Positions 24,426 to 33,953 of a DNA stretch of 64,000 bases are shown piece by piece. The notes beneath the pieces are model-generated. The model was not told where the DNA came from and did no database searches. It saw nothing but the letters and a program-made list of their open reading frames with translations. The position numbers and the translations under genes are program-made. The stretch lies in the NCBI GenBank assembly GCA_965208025.1, contig OZ242302.1:3038001-3102000 (forward strand), read 5' to 3'. Numbering within the stretch: position 1 is the first letter of the stretch; every line of letters starts with the position of its first letter. The DNA comes from Bin80 sp965208025. Its GTDB lineage: Bacteria > Bacteroidota > Rhodothermia > Rhodothermales > Bin80.

Positions 24426-25886
24426 TCAGGAGGTTCTAAAAAGCTTCTCTTTCCAGATCGTGAGACCATAATAGCATAGTGCACTGAGGGCTAGAGTACC
24501 GGTTGTGATCCACTTATTCCCATACATCAGTGCGGCCACAATCATGGCTAATCCTGGCAGAGATAATAGAAAGAAATCCCGATAGGGAGCCAAAATCTCC
24601 CCGAGAGAAACTCCAGCAAGTCGGAGGATCACAAATAACTGAATGGCTCGCATCACTGCACCAACGACGCCTCCAGCGATCAACATTGTGTCTATATTTC
24701 CGCTGAGTCCACCCAAGATCAGAGCTGCTGAGAGGCATACGAGTAAGAGTAATGCCATAGTAAAGTCCAGACGTTGACGTTCCATCACATCGTAGACACG
24801 GGTCAGTGGGGAGACCGTTGAGCCAAGCACGAGCCACGGTGCGATGTATGCAGCATAGATCCCTGTTTGACGGTGTTCCCCCCCAAGCCATATTTCAAAG
24901 AAATCAGGTCCTGCAAGTAAGACCGCCAAGACGGGGAAGAGTCCGACCATGATCAAGCGCCGATGAACAATTGAACTGATGGGAGCAAGGTTCCCAATGA
25001 GTTGCGCCTCTGCTGCACTCACGAAAAAAGGATGAGCAACCGATCGGGACACATAGGAAATTGGAATTCCAATTGCCGCAAAGGCTATGCCATAGAATCC
25101 AATTGCATCTTCGGAAACAGAAGTCCCAAAAAAGAAAGGGATCAGAAGTACAACTAAATGCCCCATCAATGCCCCAATCATGGATGAGGGTGTGGAAAAC
25201 AGAGCAAATCGGCGATATCGAACCGCTGCTTGAACCATTCGTCGCCAGCTAAACGCTTTTTGAATCGCCACAGCACTGCGTCGGAGTACGATCCAGATAA
25301 AGAGTCCACTGGAAACGATATGACCGAAAATGAAGCCTCCAATATGCCCCGCTTCATTGGCGCTGATGGGGGGCAGGCCCACCCCAATCCGCCCAGTTAC
25401 CATAGCGGCAGTCAGGCTAACATGTCCAGCGCTAATTAGCTTGAATGACCGTTTCCGAACCAGCCAGAATTCCGCAATCTTCCCGCTACGCATGGCAATC
25501 AGTGCAATAGGTACGAGTGGCAAATAGGGGGCAATCGCCGGAAAATTCAGGAAGTCGGCGATCTGAGTGCTCCAGATTGAGAAGATTGCCAAGATGACTG
25601 CACTGAATAACATCACCATAGAAGACAACCAGATCAGGACCGCTGCATCTTCATCCTTCTTCTGAAGCATTAGCGCATCCTCATACCTTAGAGAGGCAAT
25701 TGCACCGACTAATGCCATCACGGTAACAAAGTACTTGCCAATCCCTAGCTCCGAGGGCAGGTAGAGACGAGTAATGACGCCAAGCGAGAGGTAGCCAATC
25801 ACCATGACAACCCCCGCACCAGAAAGTAGGGTTAGCGTGGGGCCTGTGAGTCCCTCGCTAGAAAATAAACGCTTAAGCGTTTTCAT
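24426..25886 (-). CDS. Polysaccharide/oligosaccharide flippase (Wzx-like, MOP superfamily)
   Basis: A 486-residue inner-membrane protein with about 12-14 predicted helices and very few soluble loops. The N-terminal helix (LSGAGVVMVIGYLSLGVITRLYLPSELGIGKYF, cut here to its character) and the following LRYEDALMLQKKDEDA are typical of lipid-linked oligosaccharide flippases of the polysaccharide synthase family. I chose ATG 25886 because it overlaps the upstream stop as ATGA; an upstream start at 25907 is also open. With the two genes transcribed ahead of it (a polytopic membrane protein and a FemAB-like transferase) it suggests a cell-surface glycan function. Its substrate is unknown. Confidence 0.8.
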   Translation of the reverse strand: MKTLKRLFSSEGLTGPTLTLLSGAGVVMVIGYLSLGVITRLYLPSELGIGKYFVTVMALVGAIASLRYEDALMLQKKDEDAAVLIWLSSMVMLFSAVILAIFSIWSTQIADFLNFPAIAPYLPLVPIALIAMRSGKIAEFWLVRKRSFKLISAGHVSLTAAMVTGRIGVGLPPISANEAGHIGGFIFGHIVSSGLFIWIVLRRSAVAIQKAFSWRRMVQAAVRYRRFALFSTPSSMIGALMGHLVVLLIPFFFGTSVSEDAIGFYGIAFAAIGIPISYVSRSVAHPFFVSAAEAQLIGNLAPISSIVHRRLIMVGLFPVLAVLLAGPDFFEIWLGGEHRQTGIYAAYIAPWLVLGSTVSPLTRVYDVMERQRLDFTMALLLLVCLSAALILGGLSGNIDTMLIAGGVVGAVMRAIQLFVILRLAGVSLGEILAPYRDFFLLSLPGLAMIVAALMYGNKWITTGTLALSALCYYGLTIWKEKLFRTS

Positions 25887-27460
25887 GGTCGAGGGGGGAT
25901 GTGCCAAACAGATAAAGAGTCATTCTCATAAACGGATTCAAACCCTTCCAAGGGTGTAGATCCCTGCCGGATGATATACTCAAAACCATAGGTTGAAGAC
26001 AAACGTCGAATTTCATCCGCCGGGAGAGCAAAAAATGCACTATCCAGTGAGGGGAGCAACGGTAGACCACCTCGTTCCGGCAGAGGGATGGGTGCCATTT
26101 CCCTTAACCGAGTGAACCACTCTGACATATATGGCTGATGAAATGGTACCGCCTTGAAGTTCACGACAATAGCACGCTTTGCCTGAGATCTGAAATGAGA
26201 CCATGCGGGGGGAACCGCGAAAACGGCATCCACCTCAGTTGAATCATGTGCCCATGCCGCGATCTGTTCAGCGGGATTCAAGTCAGCGGTTGGCCGAACC
26301 CCGAGTGCATTCGGAGAAATGATAAGCAATGTAATTGCAATAAGTACAGTGGCTCCAAGTGCGTAGTGTCCATGATCAAAAAAGATGGTCAGCGTTCGTT
26401 GACTGTATCGCAGGATCAACTTCGCCGCCATATTTGAGATTAAAATAATGAACAATACCTTCATGAAGACCGTGAGCTTAAAGAGTTGGAGTTTCGCAAT
26501 GGTGGAAATCTGGACGATCTCCGTGCCCAAGAAGGAGATAATGCAAAGTGCGGTAATGAATATTAAGGATCGTTGCACAAGGGTTTGATATATTTTGGGA
26601 AATTGTGGAAGGGAAATCAATCCAAGCACACATAGAATCGCAAAACGTACTGCCGACACGGAATTGAATGAACTAGGGAGATAGTGGTGAGGTGCTCGAA
26701 ATTCATACAGGATATAGAAGTAAGACCAGATTCCCTCCGGGGAAGTCCTTGGAAGCTGAAACCAGATCAAGGGGGCAAGGACAGGTGATGCGGTCAGGAT
26801 AAAAGATCCAGCAAATTGATAAAACCTCCGTAGAGATAGGCCATGCTTCCACAGAAGTAGAAAGGCACAGATGAGTGCCATCTGCAGACCTACCAAGGCC
26901 TGCATCCAGACTCCAACTCCCAAGAGCGTGCCCGCTAGAATGGGACGCTCACGAACAAAGAATACCAGCCCCCACAGACTGAATGTCCAGGCAGTCATAC
27001 TGGGCGTGAGAATCCAAGAGACCAGATCATTGCTCCCCAGGGTAAACTTTGGCGTCAGCAGTAGAGCAAAGATCACACAGAGCGTAGCGGCGAGACGCTC
27101 TCGCGTGAGGTGCAAACCAAGGGTATACAGGGCCATGCTCGTTCCAAACCAGCTGAGCACATAAATTCCAAGTATAGCTTCGTAGACGCCGAACACTTTC
27201 GCAGGAAGCCAGGCAATCAACACAAAGAGAGTCCGAGGCCCAAAGGAGCTTAACTGAGCATTCACGAACCAGTCTGACTGATACAGGCGCGTGTCCAGTA
27301 GATGCATCAGATAGGGCAGGATCTCATCCTGATCACTAATGGCAAAGCCATAACCACGCCAGAGGAGATAGAGAGTAAGGGTAAGCAAAGGTAAGTAGAT
27401 CGGCGCGCGCATTCCCATCCCAGTGAGTACTTGCGACCACCTCTCCGAATGAAGCTGCAT
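25883..27460 (-). CDS. Polytopic membrane protein, GT-C/DUF6798-like
   Basis: A protein of about 525 residues with roughly 10-12 hydrophobic helices, then a C-terminal soluble domain of about 120 residues (from LNPAEQIAAWAHDSTEVDAV onwards). The N-terminal loop after the first helix carries DQDEILPYLMHLLD, an acidic motif in the place where GT-C glycosyltransferases have catalytic Asp/Glu residues. The C-terminal segment with AVPPAWSHFRSQAKRAIVV resembles the tail of proteins annotated as DUF6798. I infer a membrane transferase or related surface-glycan role but cannot show activity. The ATG at 27460 lies 2 bp after the upstream stop; its own stop overlaps the flippase start by 4 bp. Confidence 0.6.
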   Translation of the reverse strand: MQLHSERWSQVLTGMGMRAPIYLPLLTLTLYLLWRGYGFAISDQDEILPYLMHLLDTRLYQSDWFVNAQLSSFGPRTLFVLIAWLPAKVFGVYEAILGIYVLSWFGTSMALYTLGLHLTRERLAATLCVIFALLLTPKFTLGSNDLVSWILTPSMTAWTFSLWGLVFFVRERPILAGTLLGVGVWMQALVGLQMALICAFLLLWKHGLSLRRFYQFAGSFILTASPVLAPLIWFQLPRTSPEGIWSYFYILYEFRAPHHYLPSSFNSVSAVRFAILCVLGLISLPQFPKIYQTLVQRSLIFITALCIISFLGTEIVQISTIAKLQLFKLTVFMKVLFIILISNMAAKLILRYSQRTLTIFFDHGHYALGATVLIAITLLIISPNALGVRPTADLNPAEQIAAWAHDSTEVDAVFAVPPAWSHFRSQAKRAIVVNFKAVPFHQPYMSEWFTRLREMAPIPLPERGGLPLLPSLDSAFFALPADEIRRLSSTYGFEYIIRQGSTPLEGFESVYENDSLSVWHIPPRP

Positions 27461-27462
27461 GG

Positions 27463-28371
27463 TCAACGTCCAATGTAAATCCGCGGCCTGCGACGCAAAT
27501 AATAGTACTGAGTAAGTACTGGATCAAAGGATCTCTTAAACTCTGCGATGGATGGCGTATTCGCTCCAACAAAGTCAAACATCGTGATTCCTGAGTCGGA
27601 TAAATGTGGAAGTACATGCCCGATCAATACCGTCATGGCAGGTCCAGGGATGCTGCCAGCGATCCAGTAATGAGCGGTGTGTTCATCGTGCAAGATGATG
27701 GCACCTGCCTCTGGTTTGCCATCCTTCAAAACCACAAACACACGCGCCCACTCGCCCATTGCTCTGGTAATTGCATTCAATGTGGAGGGATGAGTGGGTA
27801 GGGAACGACCATGTCTCTTATAGCTACCAGCACAAAGCTCAATCACCTGAGCGGTATAGCTGTTATCCTCGGTGAACTGATATTTTGATGCGTTGGATTT
27901 CCAGATTCGTTGTGCCCTACTTGACCAGCGGTCTGTGCTAGTAGTTGAAAGGTTGATGAGGTAGGTGAATCGGGGGTGCACATCCCATCCGCGCCACTGT
28001 ACAGTACGAGGATCGTCCAGAGGGATGACTAGATCAACCCTTCGGCTCACTTGTTCCGCGCACATTAACAGTTGATCCAGAGGACTCTTTTGCCTATGAA
28101 TCAGGTGGGAGGGAGGGACGTTGCGAAAGACCAGCCCAGAATACTGGGTGCATGGGGGAACAACAATTCGACGCAGAGATCTGATCCCCTTCAGATACAT
28201 GATCAACGCCGCATCATCGCCGTCAAAGCAGAGTTGGGAATGCAGTCCAAACGCATCATTGGCTGCGTCTGCATAGCGGAGCGAAGTGAAAACACCGCGC
28301 GTCCGTTCCCAAAGTGTCTGGTAACGGGCACGCGCCTCTGAATCGTTCAGGTTGTAAAGTGAGCAGATCAA
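27463..28371 (-). CDS. FemAB-like/GNAT-fold transferase
   Basis: A 302-residue cytoplasmic protein whose centre and C-terminus fit the FemAB-like acetyltransferase fold (Acetyltransf_6 type): RIWKSNASKYQF with basic residues, WARVFVVLKDGKPEAGAIIL (a GNAT-like beta strand pair), HYWIAGSIPG and MFDFVGANTPSIAEFKRSFDP near the end. Such proteins move aminoacyl or acyl groups onto lipid-linked intermediates, peptidoglycan or glycans. The start is probably the TTG at 28371, 12 bp after the hslU stop; no earlier ATG is available and the next ATG would remove conserved N-terminal sequence. It is the first of three genes with a probable envelope glycan role. Confidence 0.65.
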   Translation of the reverse strand: MICSLYNLNDSEARARYQTLWERTRGVFTSLRYADAANDAFGLHSQLCFDGDDAALIMYLKGIRSLRRIVVPPCTQYSGLVFRNVPPSHLIHRQKSPLDQLLMCAEQVSRRVDLVIPLDDPRTVQWRGWDVHPRFTYLINLSTTSTDRWSSRAQRIWKSNASKYQFTEDNSYTAQVIELCAGSYKRHGRSLPTHPSTLNAITRAMGEWARVFVVLKDGKPEAGAIILHDEHTAHYWIAGSIPGPAMTVLIGHVLPHLSDSGITMFDFVGANTPSIAEFKRSFDPVLTQYYYLRRRPRIYIGR

Positions 28372-28383
28372 GGAGGCACAACT

Positions 28384-29754
28384 CTAAAGAATGTATTGGC
28401 TCAGATCGCGATTACTTGCAATAGAACCAAGTCGGGACTCCACTTCGTCGGCATCCATGGAGATCTCTTTGGGAGAACTCCCATCAGACTCAAAGAGAAG
28501 ATCTTCAAGTAAGGTGGTCATGATGGTATGGAGACGACGGGCTCCGATATTCTCAATCTCAGCATTGACCGTGGCAGCAGTACGAGCGATCAACCGTACT
28601 GCGTCATCCGTGAACTCAAGAATCACATCCTCTGCTGCTAATAGTGCACGATACTGCTTCAACAGCGCATTGCGCGGTTGGATGAGGATCAGATAAAAAT
28701 CTTCTTCGCTCAGGCTGTGCATTTCAACGCGGATCGGAAAGCGTCCTTGCATTTCGGGGATCAGGTCGCTGGGTTTGGCGACATGGAAAGCACCGCTTGC
28801 AATGAATAGAATATGATCAGTACGGACCATTCCATGTTTGGTAGTGACGGTCGCTCCTTCAACTAACGGAAGAAGATCACGCTGAACACCTTCACGAGAT
28901 ACATCGGGTCCGCCTCCACTTTTGCTGGAACGACTGGCAATCTTGTCAATCTCATCAATGAACACAATCCCGGAATTTTCGACACGCTTCAGGGCCTCAC
29001 GAGTGACCGCATCCATATCAATCAGTTTAGAGGCTTCTTCTTTGGATAATAGTTCTTCGGCTTCGGAGACCGTCACTCTGCGTTTCTTCCGTCGTTTCCC
29101 TCCAATATTTCCTAACATATCCTGAAGATTCACTCCCATCTCTTCCATCCCCATAGGCCCAAACACCTGTAACATGGGGGAAGAGTGATCTTTCTGGACA
29201 TCAATTTCAATTTCGCGATCTGCAAATTGTCCATCTCGGAGTCGTTCACGGAATTTCGTCCGAGTGGAGGACTCTTTAGGCTCGGAGAGTTCAGGGTGAC
29301 CATTCTCAGGATCAGGACTTTGGACGGGGGGAGGGGGAAGAATCACATCAAGGACGCGCTCTCGGGCAAGTTCACGCGCGCGATCTTGTACAAGGGCTTC
29401 ATGTTCCTGCCGAACCAGTCGGATGGCGCGGTCAGTAAGATCACGGATCATACTTTCAACATCTCGCCCCACATATCCAACCTCCGTAAATTTGGTTGCC
29501 TCTACTTTGATGAAGGGAGCCCCGACCAGTTTAGCCAATCTACGAGCAATCTCTGTTTTGCCAACTCCGGTAGGTCCCATCAGAATAATGTTGCTTGGCA
29601 AGATCTCATCCTGCAAATCACTGGAAACCTGTTGCCGCCGCCAGCGATTGCGAAGAGCAATCGCGACCGTACGCTTGGCCTCAGATTGACCAATGATATA
29701 ATTATCAAGCTCCGCAACGATGGCTTGCGGAGTCAGTTCAGCTTTCATTCCCAT
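28384..29754 (-). CDS. hslU: ATP-dependent protease ATPase subunit HslU
   Basis: A 456-residue AAA+ unfoldase that feeds proteins to the HslV peptidase. The N-terminus LTPQAIVAELDNYIIGQSEAKR, Walker A GPTGVGKTEIARRL (about residues 56-69) and Walker B GIVFIDEIDKIASR are family-specific. The I-domain insertion lies between about residues 110 and 240, and the conserved C-terminal tail DLSQYIL docks into HslV. ATG codons at 29754 and 29748 are both plausible starts. Usually hslU directly follows hslV; here about 2 kb separates them, including an IS630-family element. Confidence 0.97.
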   Translation of the reverse strand: MGMKAELTPQAIVAELDNYIIGQSEAKRTVAIALRNRWRRQQVSSDLQDEILPSNIILMGPTGVGKTEIARRLAKLVGAPFIKVEATKFTEVGYVGRDVESMIRDLTDRAIRLVRQEHEALVQDRARELARERVLDVILPPPPVQSPDPENGHPELSEPKESSTRTKFRERLRDGQFADREIEIDVQKDHSSPMLQVFGPMGMEEMGVNLQDMLGNIGGKRRKKRRVTVSEAEELLSKEEASKLIDMDAVTREALKRVENSGIVFIDEIDKIASRSSKSGGGPDVSREGVQRDLLPLVEGATVTTKHGMVRTDHILFIASGAFHVAKPSDLIPEMQGRFPIRVEMHSLSEEDFYLILIQPRNALLKQYRALLAAEDVILEFTDDAVRLIARTAATVNAEIENIGARRLHTIMTTLLEDLLFESDGSSPKEISMDADEVESRLGSIASNRDLSQYIL

Positions 29755-30502
29755 AATGAATTGAGGATTCAGACATTTTTGGTTTTTCTATTCAAAGACC
29801 AATCAAATCATACCAATTGATCTTCAAATTGATTACGCTCTCTCAGTCCACTATTCGTATACACTAACACGTTTTCTATTTAACGTTGAGGTGACAATAA
29901 TTGATCAGTTGGACGGGTGGATGATTCCAAATCTCTTTATCAGTTTACCATCAATATCCTGTCGGACTCCCCGAGGGTAATTCATCGTATCGTTCGCCCC
30001 ATCAGGTCAATAAGAGTTCTGATCACGAAAAAAACAGAACTCTTTGGAGGACTAGACGAGTTCCAATAATATAGAATTCTATCCGCATGTGGGTTCAGAG
30101 CGTCTACCATCCGTGAAGGCGATTCTTACATCTGATTACGGCGATAGGTGCACAAAAAGTCTTCCTTCCTTACGAAGGAATGAACAGTTTACCAAGAAGA
30201 GTAATACCTATTGGCCAGAATGCTCCCGAATGCAGGGAGATCTCCGTATCCCTACAAAATAGAATTCAGTTGAAGAAACATCCATGGTTCAGTAATTGAA
30301 ATGACGGGTGAAGATCAGATACAGACAAGGGAGTCCAAACTGAATTTCCAGAGCGGCAACACATGATCAAGACAAATTCAAGTGCAAGTGCAAGTGAGGG
30401 GTTGGATAGGCTGAAAACATGTCTAGGGGTTAGATCAACGAACCAGAAAAATCGCATGATCTCCCAACATCCTCGCGTGCCATATGTTCGGTATTGATGA
30501 CC
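29755..30502. other. Gene-poor stretch between hslU and the IS630 element
   Basis: About 750 bp with no recognisable gene in either direction. The open frame at 30266-30511 (minus) has an unconvincing translation. A short tandem run of CAAGTG units is present near 30377-30397. If hslU is still expressed it must use a promoter here or within the IS, but I cannot identify one with confidence. Confidence 0.4.
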
Positions 30503-30529
30503 TAGTGTCATGTCACACTTGATATGTCG
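30502..30529 (+). repeat. IS630 left inverted repeat
   Basis: Begins CTAGTGTCATGTCACACTTG and ends ATATGTCG. It matches the reverse complement of 31704-31731 at 23 of 28 positions. The TA inside CTAG is the presumed target duplication. Confidence 0.85.
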
Positions 30530-31730
30530 TAATTATTGTGTTAAATTCCATGCCATACCACAATTATTTATATAGAGGCTGGCATGAAACGGTACATAGT
30601 AGAATTGGAATCAGGGGAGCGCGGGGAGTTGGAGGCGATCACGCGCAAGGGATCGCATCGTTCGCAGAAGGTGATCAACGCATTGGTTCTGCTCAATTGC
30701 GACAGGAGCAAGTACAATGAGCGATGCACGACCGGTGGAGAAATCGCTGGGGTATTGCGCATCAGCATGCGCCGGGTGGACCGGGTCAAGAAGCGGTTTG
30801 TGGAGGACGGTCTGGAAGCGGCACTTGGGGACCGACAGGGTCGACATGCTCGCTACCTTCGCAAGGCAGACGGCGAATTTGAGGCGCGTCTGATCGCGCT
30901 CAGTTGCAGCGATCCGCCCGATGGGCACGCGCAGTGGTCGCTTCGCCTGTTAGCGGACCACGCAGTGGAACTGGGCTATATCGACAGCGTCTCGCACGAG
31001 ACGGTGCGGCGGGTTCTAAAAAAAAACGACCTCAAGCCCTGGCGACGCGTTGGCTGGGTGATTCCGCCACAACGCAATGCTGACTTCGCAGCAGGAATGG
31101 AGCGGGTGCTTGACCTCTACCGGCGTCCGTACGATGCATATTTCCCGCTGGTGTGCATGGACGAGACCCCACACCAGCTGATCGGCGAGACGCGCAGGCC
31201 CGTCCCGCCAGCCCCGGGACGACCGGCGCGTGAGGACTACGAGTACCGGCGCCTCGGCACCTGCAATGTGTTCATGGCCACCGAACCCCTGACCGGCTGG
31301 CGCCTAACCAAAGTGACCGAGCGCAGGACCAAAGCCGACTGGGCTCACTTTCTGCGCGACATCGCCGCGCAATTCTCCGGTGCCACCCGAATCACGCTGG
31401 TGATGGACAACCTCAACACGCACCGCCCTGGCGCGCTCTACGATACCTTTGAACCCGCTGAGGCCAAGGTGCTTTGGGATCGCTTTGAATTTGTCTATAC
31501 CCCCAAGCACGGAAGTTGGCTGAATGTCGCCGAGGTCGAAATCAACGTGATGACCCGGCAGTGCCTCAATCGCCGCATTGATTCCATCGACACGTTACGC
31601 AACGAAGTCGCCGCTTGGCAAGCGGCCAGAGACCAAATCCGAGCGAAAGTTGACTGGCAGTTCACCACCGACGACGCACATGTGAAGCTCAAACGTCTCT
31701 ATCCGACATTTGATGTGTGACGAGACACTA
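30503..31730 (+). mobile_element. IS630-family insertion sequence, apparently intact
   Basis: Imperfect terminal inverted repeats of 28 bp flank the element: CTAGTGTCATGTCACAC... at 30502-30529 and its counterpart at 31704-31731, with 5 mismatches. TA dinucleotides at 30503-30504 and 31729-31730 fit the TA target duplication of the family. The single transposase gene is complete. Its base composition is clearly more GC-rich than the flanks, which suggests recent arrival. It lies 20 bp past the hslV stop, between hslV and hslU. Confidence 0.88.
30584..31720 (+). CDS. IS630-family transposase
   Basis: A 378-residue DDE transposase. The N-terminal third has helix-turn-helix segments (TTGGEIAGVLRISMRRVDRV and VSHETVRRVLKKN). 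The catalytic triad is visible: Asp in VCMDETPHQL (about residue 190), Asp in LVMDNLNTH (about 274) and Glu in GSWLNVAEVEI (about 312). No frameshift or stop interrupts it and the stop lies within the right inverted repeat, so the element may still be mobile. Confidence 0.93.
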   Translation: MKRYIVELESGERGELEAITRKGSHRSQKVINALVLLNCDRSKYNERCTTGGEIAGVLRISMRRVDRVKKRFVEDGLEAALGDRQGRHARYLRKADGEFEARLIALSCSDPPDGHAQWSLRLLADHAVELGYIDSVSHETVRRVLKKNDLKPWRRVGWVIPPQRNADFAAGMERVLDLYRRPYDAYFPLVCMDETPHQLIGETRRPVPPAPGRPAREDYEYRRLGTCNVFMATEPLTGWRLTKVTERRTKADWAHFLRDIAAQFSGATRITLVMDNLNTHRPGALYDTFEPAEAKVLWDRFEFVYTPKHGSWLNVAEVEINVMTRQCLNRRIDSIDTLRNEVAAWQAARDQIRAKVDWQFTTDDAHVKLKRLYPTFDV

Positions 31731-31731
31731 G
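31704..31731 (-). repeat. IS630 right inverted repeat
   Basis: Reads CGACATTTGATGTGTGACGA then GACACTAG on the plus strand, the imperfect complement of the left end. It contains the transposase stop codon. Confidence 0.85.
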
Positions 31732-31749
31732 AACGAACCAGTGTGTTCA

Positions 31750-32322
31750 TCACGGATGATCCGGCGCCTCAGGGGGATCGTCAATCTCAAGTACGGTTAA
31801 GGAATGGTTTGTATACACGCAGATCTCGGCCGCAACGTTCAGTGCATCGGTAACAATCTCTTTAGCGGTCAGTTCGGGTGCATGTTTGATCATCGCTCGG
31901 GCAGCTGCAAGGGCGAAGGAGCCTCCACTGCCAATCGCGACAATATCATCGTCTGGCTCAATGATATCTCCACTACCGCTGAGTAGTAATAGTCTGTCAC
32001 TAGTGGCAACCACAAGAAGCGCTTCTAATCGACGTAAATAGCGATCTGTACGCCAATCTTTGGCGAGCTCTACCGATGCTCGGGTGAGATTCCCCCCATA
32101 TTGTTTCAGTTTATCTTCAAAGCGTTCAAACAGGGTGAATGCATCTGCTGTGGATCCTGCAAATCCAGCGAGTACTTTCCCTTCATAGAGTCGTCGAACT
32201 TTTTGGGCATTATGTTTCATGACGGTGCTACCCAAGGTTGCCTGTCCATCGGATCCCACAGCGACCGTATCATGTCGGCGCACACCAATGACGGTTGTGC
32301 TATGTAAGGTAGGCTCCTGCAT
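31750..32322 (-). CDS. hslV: ATP-dependent protease peptidase subunit HslV
   Basis: A 190-residue Ntn-hydrolase peptidase related to proteasome beta subunits, partner of HslU. Processing should expose the N-terminal nucleophile Thr in HSTTVIGVRR (about residue 9 or 10). The conserved GSDGQATLGSTVMKHNAQKVRRL, AGFAGSTADAFTLFERFE and IGSGGSFALAAARAM blocks are all present. The start is ATG 32322, which leaves the expected short propeptide; the TTG at 32340 is less likely. The gene ends 20 bp from an IS630 insertion, which now separates it from hslU. Confidence 0.97.
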   Translation of the reverse strand: MQEPTLHSTTVIGVRRHDTVAVGSDGQATLGSTVMKHNAQKVRRLYEGKVLAGFAGSTADAFTLFERFEDKLKQYGGNLTRASVELAKDWRTDRYLRRLEALLVVATSDRLLLLSGSGDIIEPDDDIVAIGSGGSFALAAARAMIKHAPELTAKEIVTDALNVAAEICVYTNHSLTVLEIDDPPEAPDHP

Positions 32323-32474
32323 GTATGAATGGAAGATCAATTGGAATCATTTAGTGGCGTAGGTATTCAGCAGAGATCTGTGAATATCTATTCAACTGGG
32401 TTGAACATGATGGACAAAACAAGCCAGGTCTGGATGAATGGGCATAAAAGCCTACCGTAGAATGCTCAGTGTAC

Positions 32475-33944
32475 TTATTCGTTTCCATCAATATATGAAC
32501 GGATGAGAGCGCTCACAAAAGAATCCTGAATTGTACGGACTCCCGAGCTACTTCCCTTGAAGTGGTTGGCAAAAAGGACGAATGCCAGTCTGGGTTGATC
32601 ATCCTGGAGAATATATCCGGCCAGAGAACTTACATTTCCGAGGGTTCCTGTTTTCGCAAGGACACGACGGTGGCCGAGCGAATTTCTAGGAAATCGAAAT
32701 TCAAGGGTTCCATCCATGCCGCCAACAGCCAAGGAAGACAGAAAGAAATCTCGTGTCTCCACATCGGGATAGGATGCCATGTAGCGAAGGAGGGCAATGG
32801 TCATGGTCGGACTGACCAGATTTTTTCGTGAAAGTCCAGAACCATCCACCAACTGGATTCGCGCCGTATCAACCTTTGCCTTTGCATAGGTGCGCATAGC
32901 AGCGGCAATTCCCATGGCCGCTGATCCAGGAGGAATCTCCGGATCAGACTCAGGGCGTTCATGTCCCAGGGTTTTTAATAAGTGCTCTGCATATAAATTA
33001 TGACTATCCTTGTTCACCGTTGCAATCAACTCAGAGAGTGGAGGCGACCGATGCTGGGCAATCAAATTTGCATTTGAGTAGGTGAACTCCTCCGATAAAT
33101 CGTCAATATCAAGAGGCCTCCCATGAACGCGAATGTCCTTTGATGCAAGAATCTTTTTGAGCCCATGCACAAAATAGAGCGTTGGGTTGTGAATGCTGAT
33201 GATCTCTGATTCGGTGCGGCCAAGAGGAACCTCACTGGAAATGATGATGTGATTTGATTCCGGGATGCGGAGATGTGACTCAACAAGGGGATTGTATCGC
33301 GGGAGCGTAACGGTTTGATTCTCAATCCATACGTAGTCCTCCAGATCCGGCGTCATCGTCAATGTAGCCCTTTCGCCTGTACTTGTTGGAAATGCAACTA
33401 GGTCCACCGTGGCATCATGAAACGTCAGTCCACTGATTTGAGCAGCATATCCATAAGTCAAATCATCCCAACTCCAATCCGTACCCAGCGGGACATCATC
33501 AAATACATTGTCATCACCAATTATATCACCATGGATTTCATGGATTCCTCGAGCGTGCAGTGAATCTACAAACGCATGAAAGAGATCCATCCATTCATCA
33601 CCGGGGGATCCAGTGGAGGGATCCCCAGCACCTCGCACGATGAGATTCCCCCTTAGAACTCTCCCATCTTGAATTCCATCTGTATAGAGTCTGGTTACAT
33701 ATTGGTAATCTGGCCCCAACTGGTCCAGTGCGGCGGAGGTTGTAAATAGCTTGGTAACCGAGGCGGGGATAAAGCTTCGCTCGGCATTACGCATGAATAA
33801 GGTGTCCCCGAAGGCGAGATCCACCACCATACTTCCCCACCATGTATGTGGGCGTTGATCGAGGAGCGAATCCAACACGGTTTGACCCTGAGCCCAGCGG
33901 GGCTGGATTACAAGTACTGCGAGGAGACATATGATTGATCGCAT
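32475..33944 (-). CDS. dacB: D-alanyl-D-alanine carboxypeptidase/endopeptidase (PBP4, peptidase S13)
   Basis: A 489-residue exported penicillin-binding protein that trims or cleaves peptidoglycan cross-links. A signal peptide (about residues 1-20, ending WAQGQ) is followed by the active-site SVTK (Ser62-Lys65). The SxN motif is seen in KDSHNLYAE and the KTG motif in LAKTGTLGNVSSLAG. The long insert between SxxK and SxN is typical of the PBP4 class. It lies 9 bp after mreC and so belongs to a cell-shape/peptidoglycan gene group. Confidence 0.93.
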   Translation of the reverse strand: MRSIICLLAVLVIQPRWAQGQTVLDSLLDQRPHTWWGSMVVDLAFGDTLFMRNAERSFIPASVTKLFTTSAALDQLGPDYQYVTRLYTDGIQDGRVLRGNLIVRGAGDPSTGSPGDEWMDLFHAFVDSLHARGIHEIHGDIIGDDNVFDDVPLGTDWSWDDLTYGYAAQISGLTFHDATVDLVAFPTSTGERATLTMTPDLEDYVWIENQTVTLPRYNPLVESHLRIPESNHIIISSEVPLGRTESEIISIHNPTLYFVHGLKKILASKDIRVHGRPLDIDDLSEEFTYSNANLIAQHRSPPLSELIATVNKDSHNLYAEHLLKTLGHERPESDPEIPPGSAAMGIAAAMRTYAKAKVDTARIQLVDGSGLSRKNLVSPTMTIALLRYMASYPDVETRDFFLSSLAVGGMDGTLEFRFPRNSLGHRRVLAKTGTLGNVSSLAGYILQDDQPRLAFVLFANHFKGSSSGVRTIQDSFVSALIRSYIDGNE

Positions 33945-33953
33945 AAACAGGAA

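Noticed and set aside
28371..28384. Possible fusion of hslU with the FemAB-like gene (same reading frame)
   Set aside because: A TAG stop ends hslU after its conserved tail DLSQYIL; the sharing of frame is coincidental and the two are separate proteins.
30377..30397. Short tandem repeat of CAAGTG units (possible repeat locus)
   Set aside because: Only three units and in a gene-free stretch; too short to be a CRISPR, MITE or functional repeat on this evidence.
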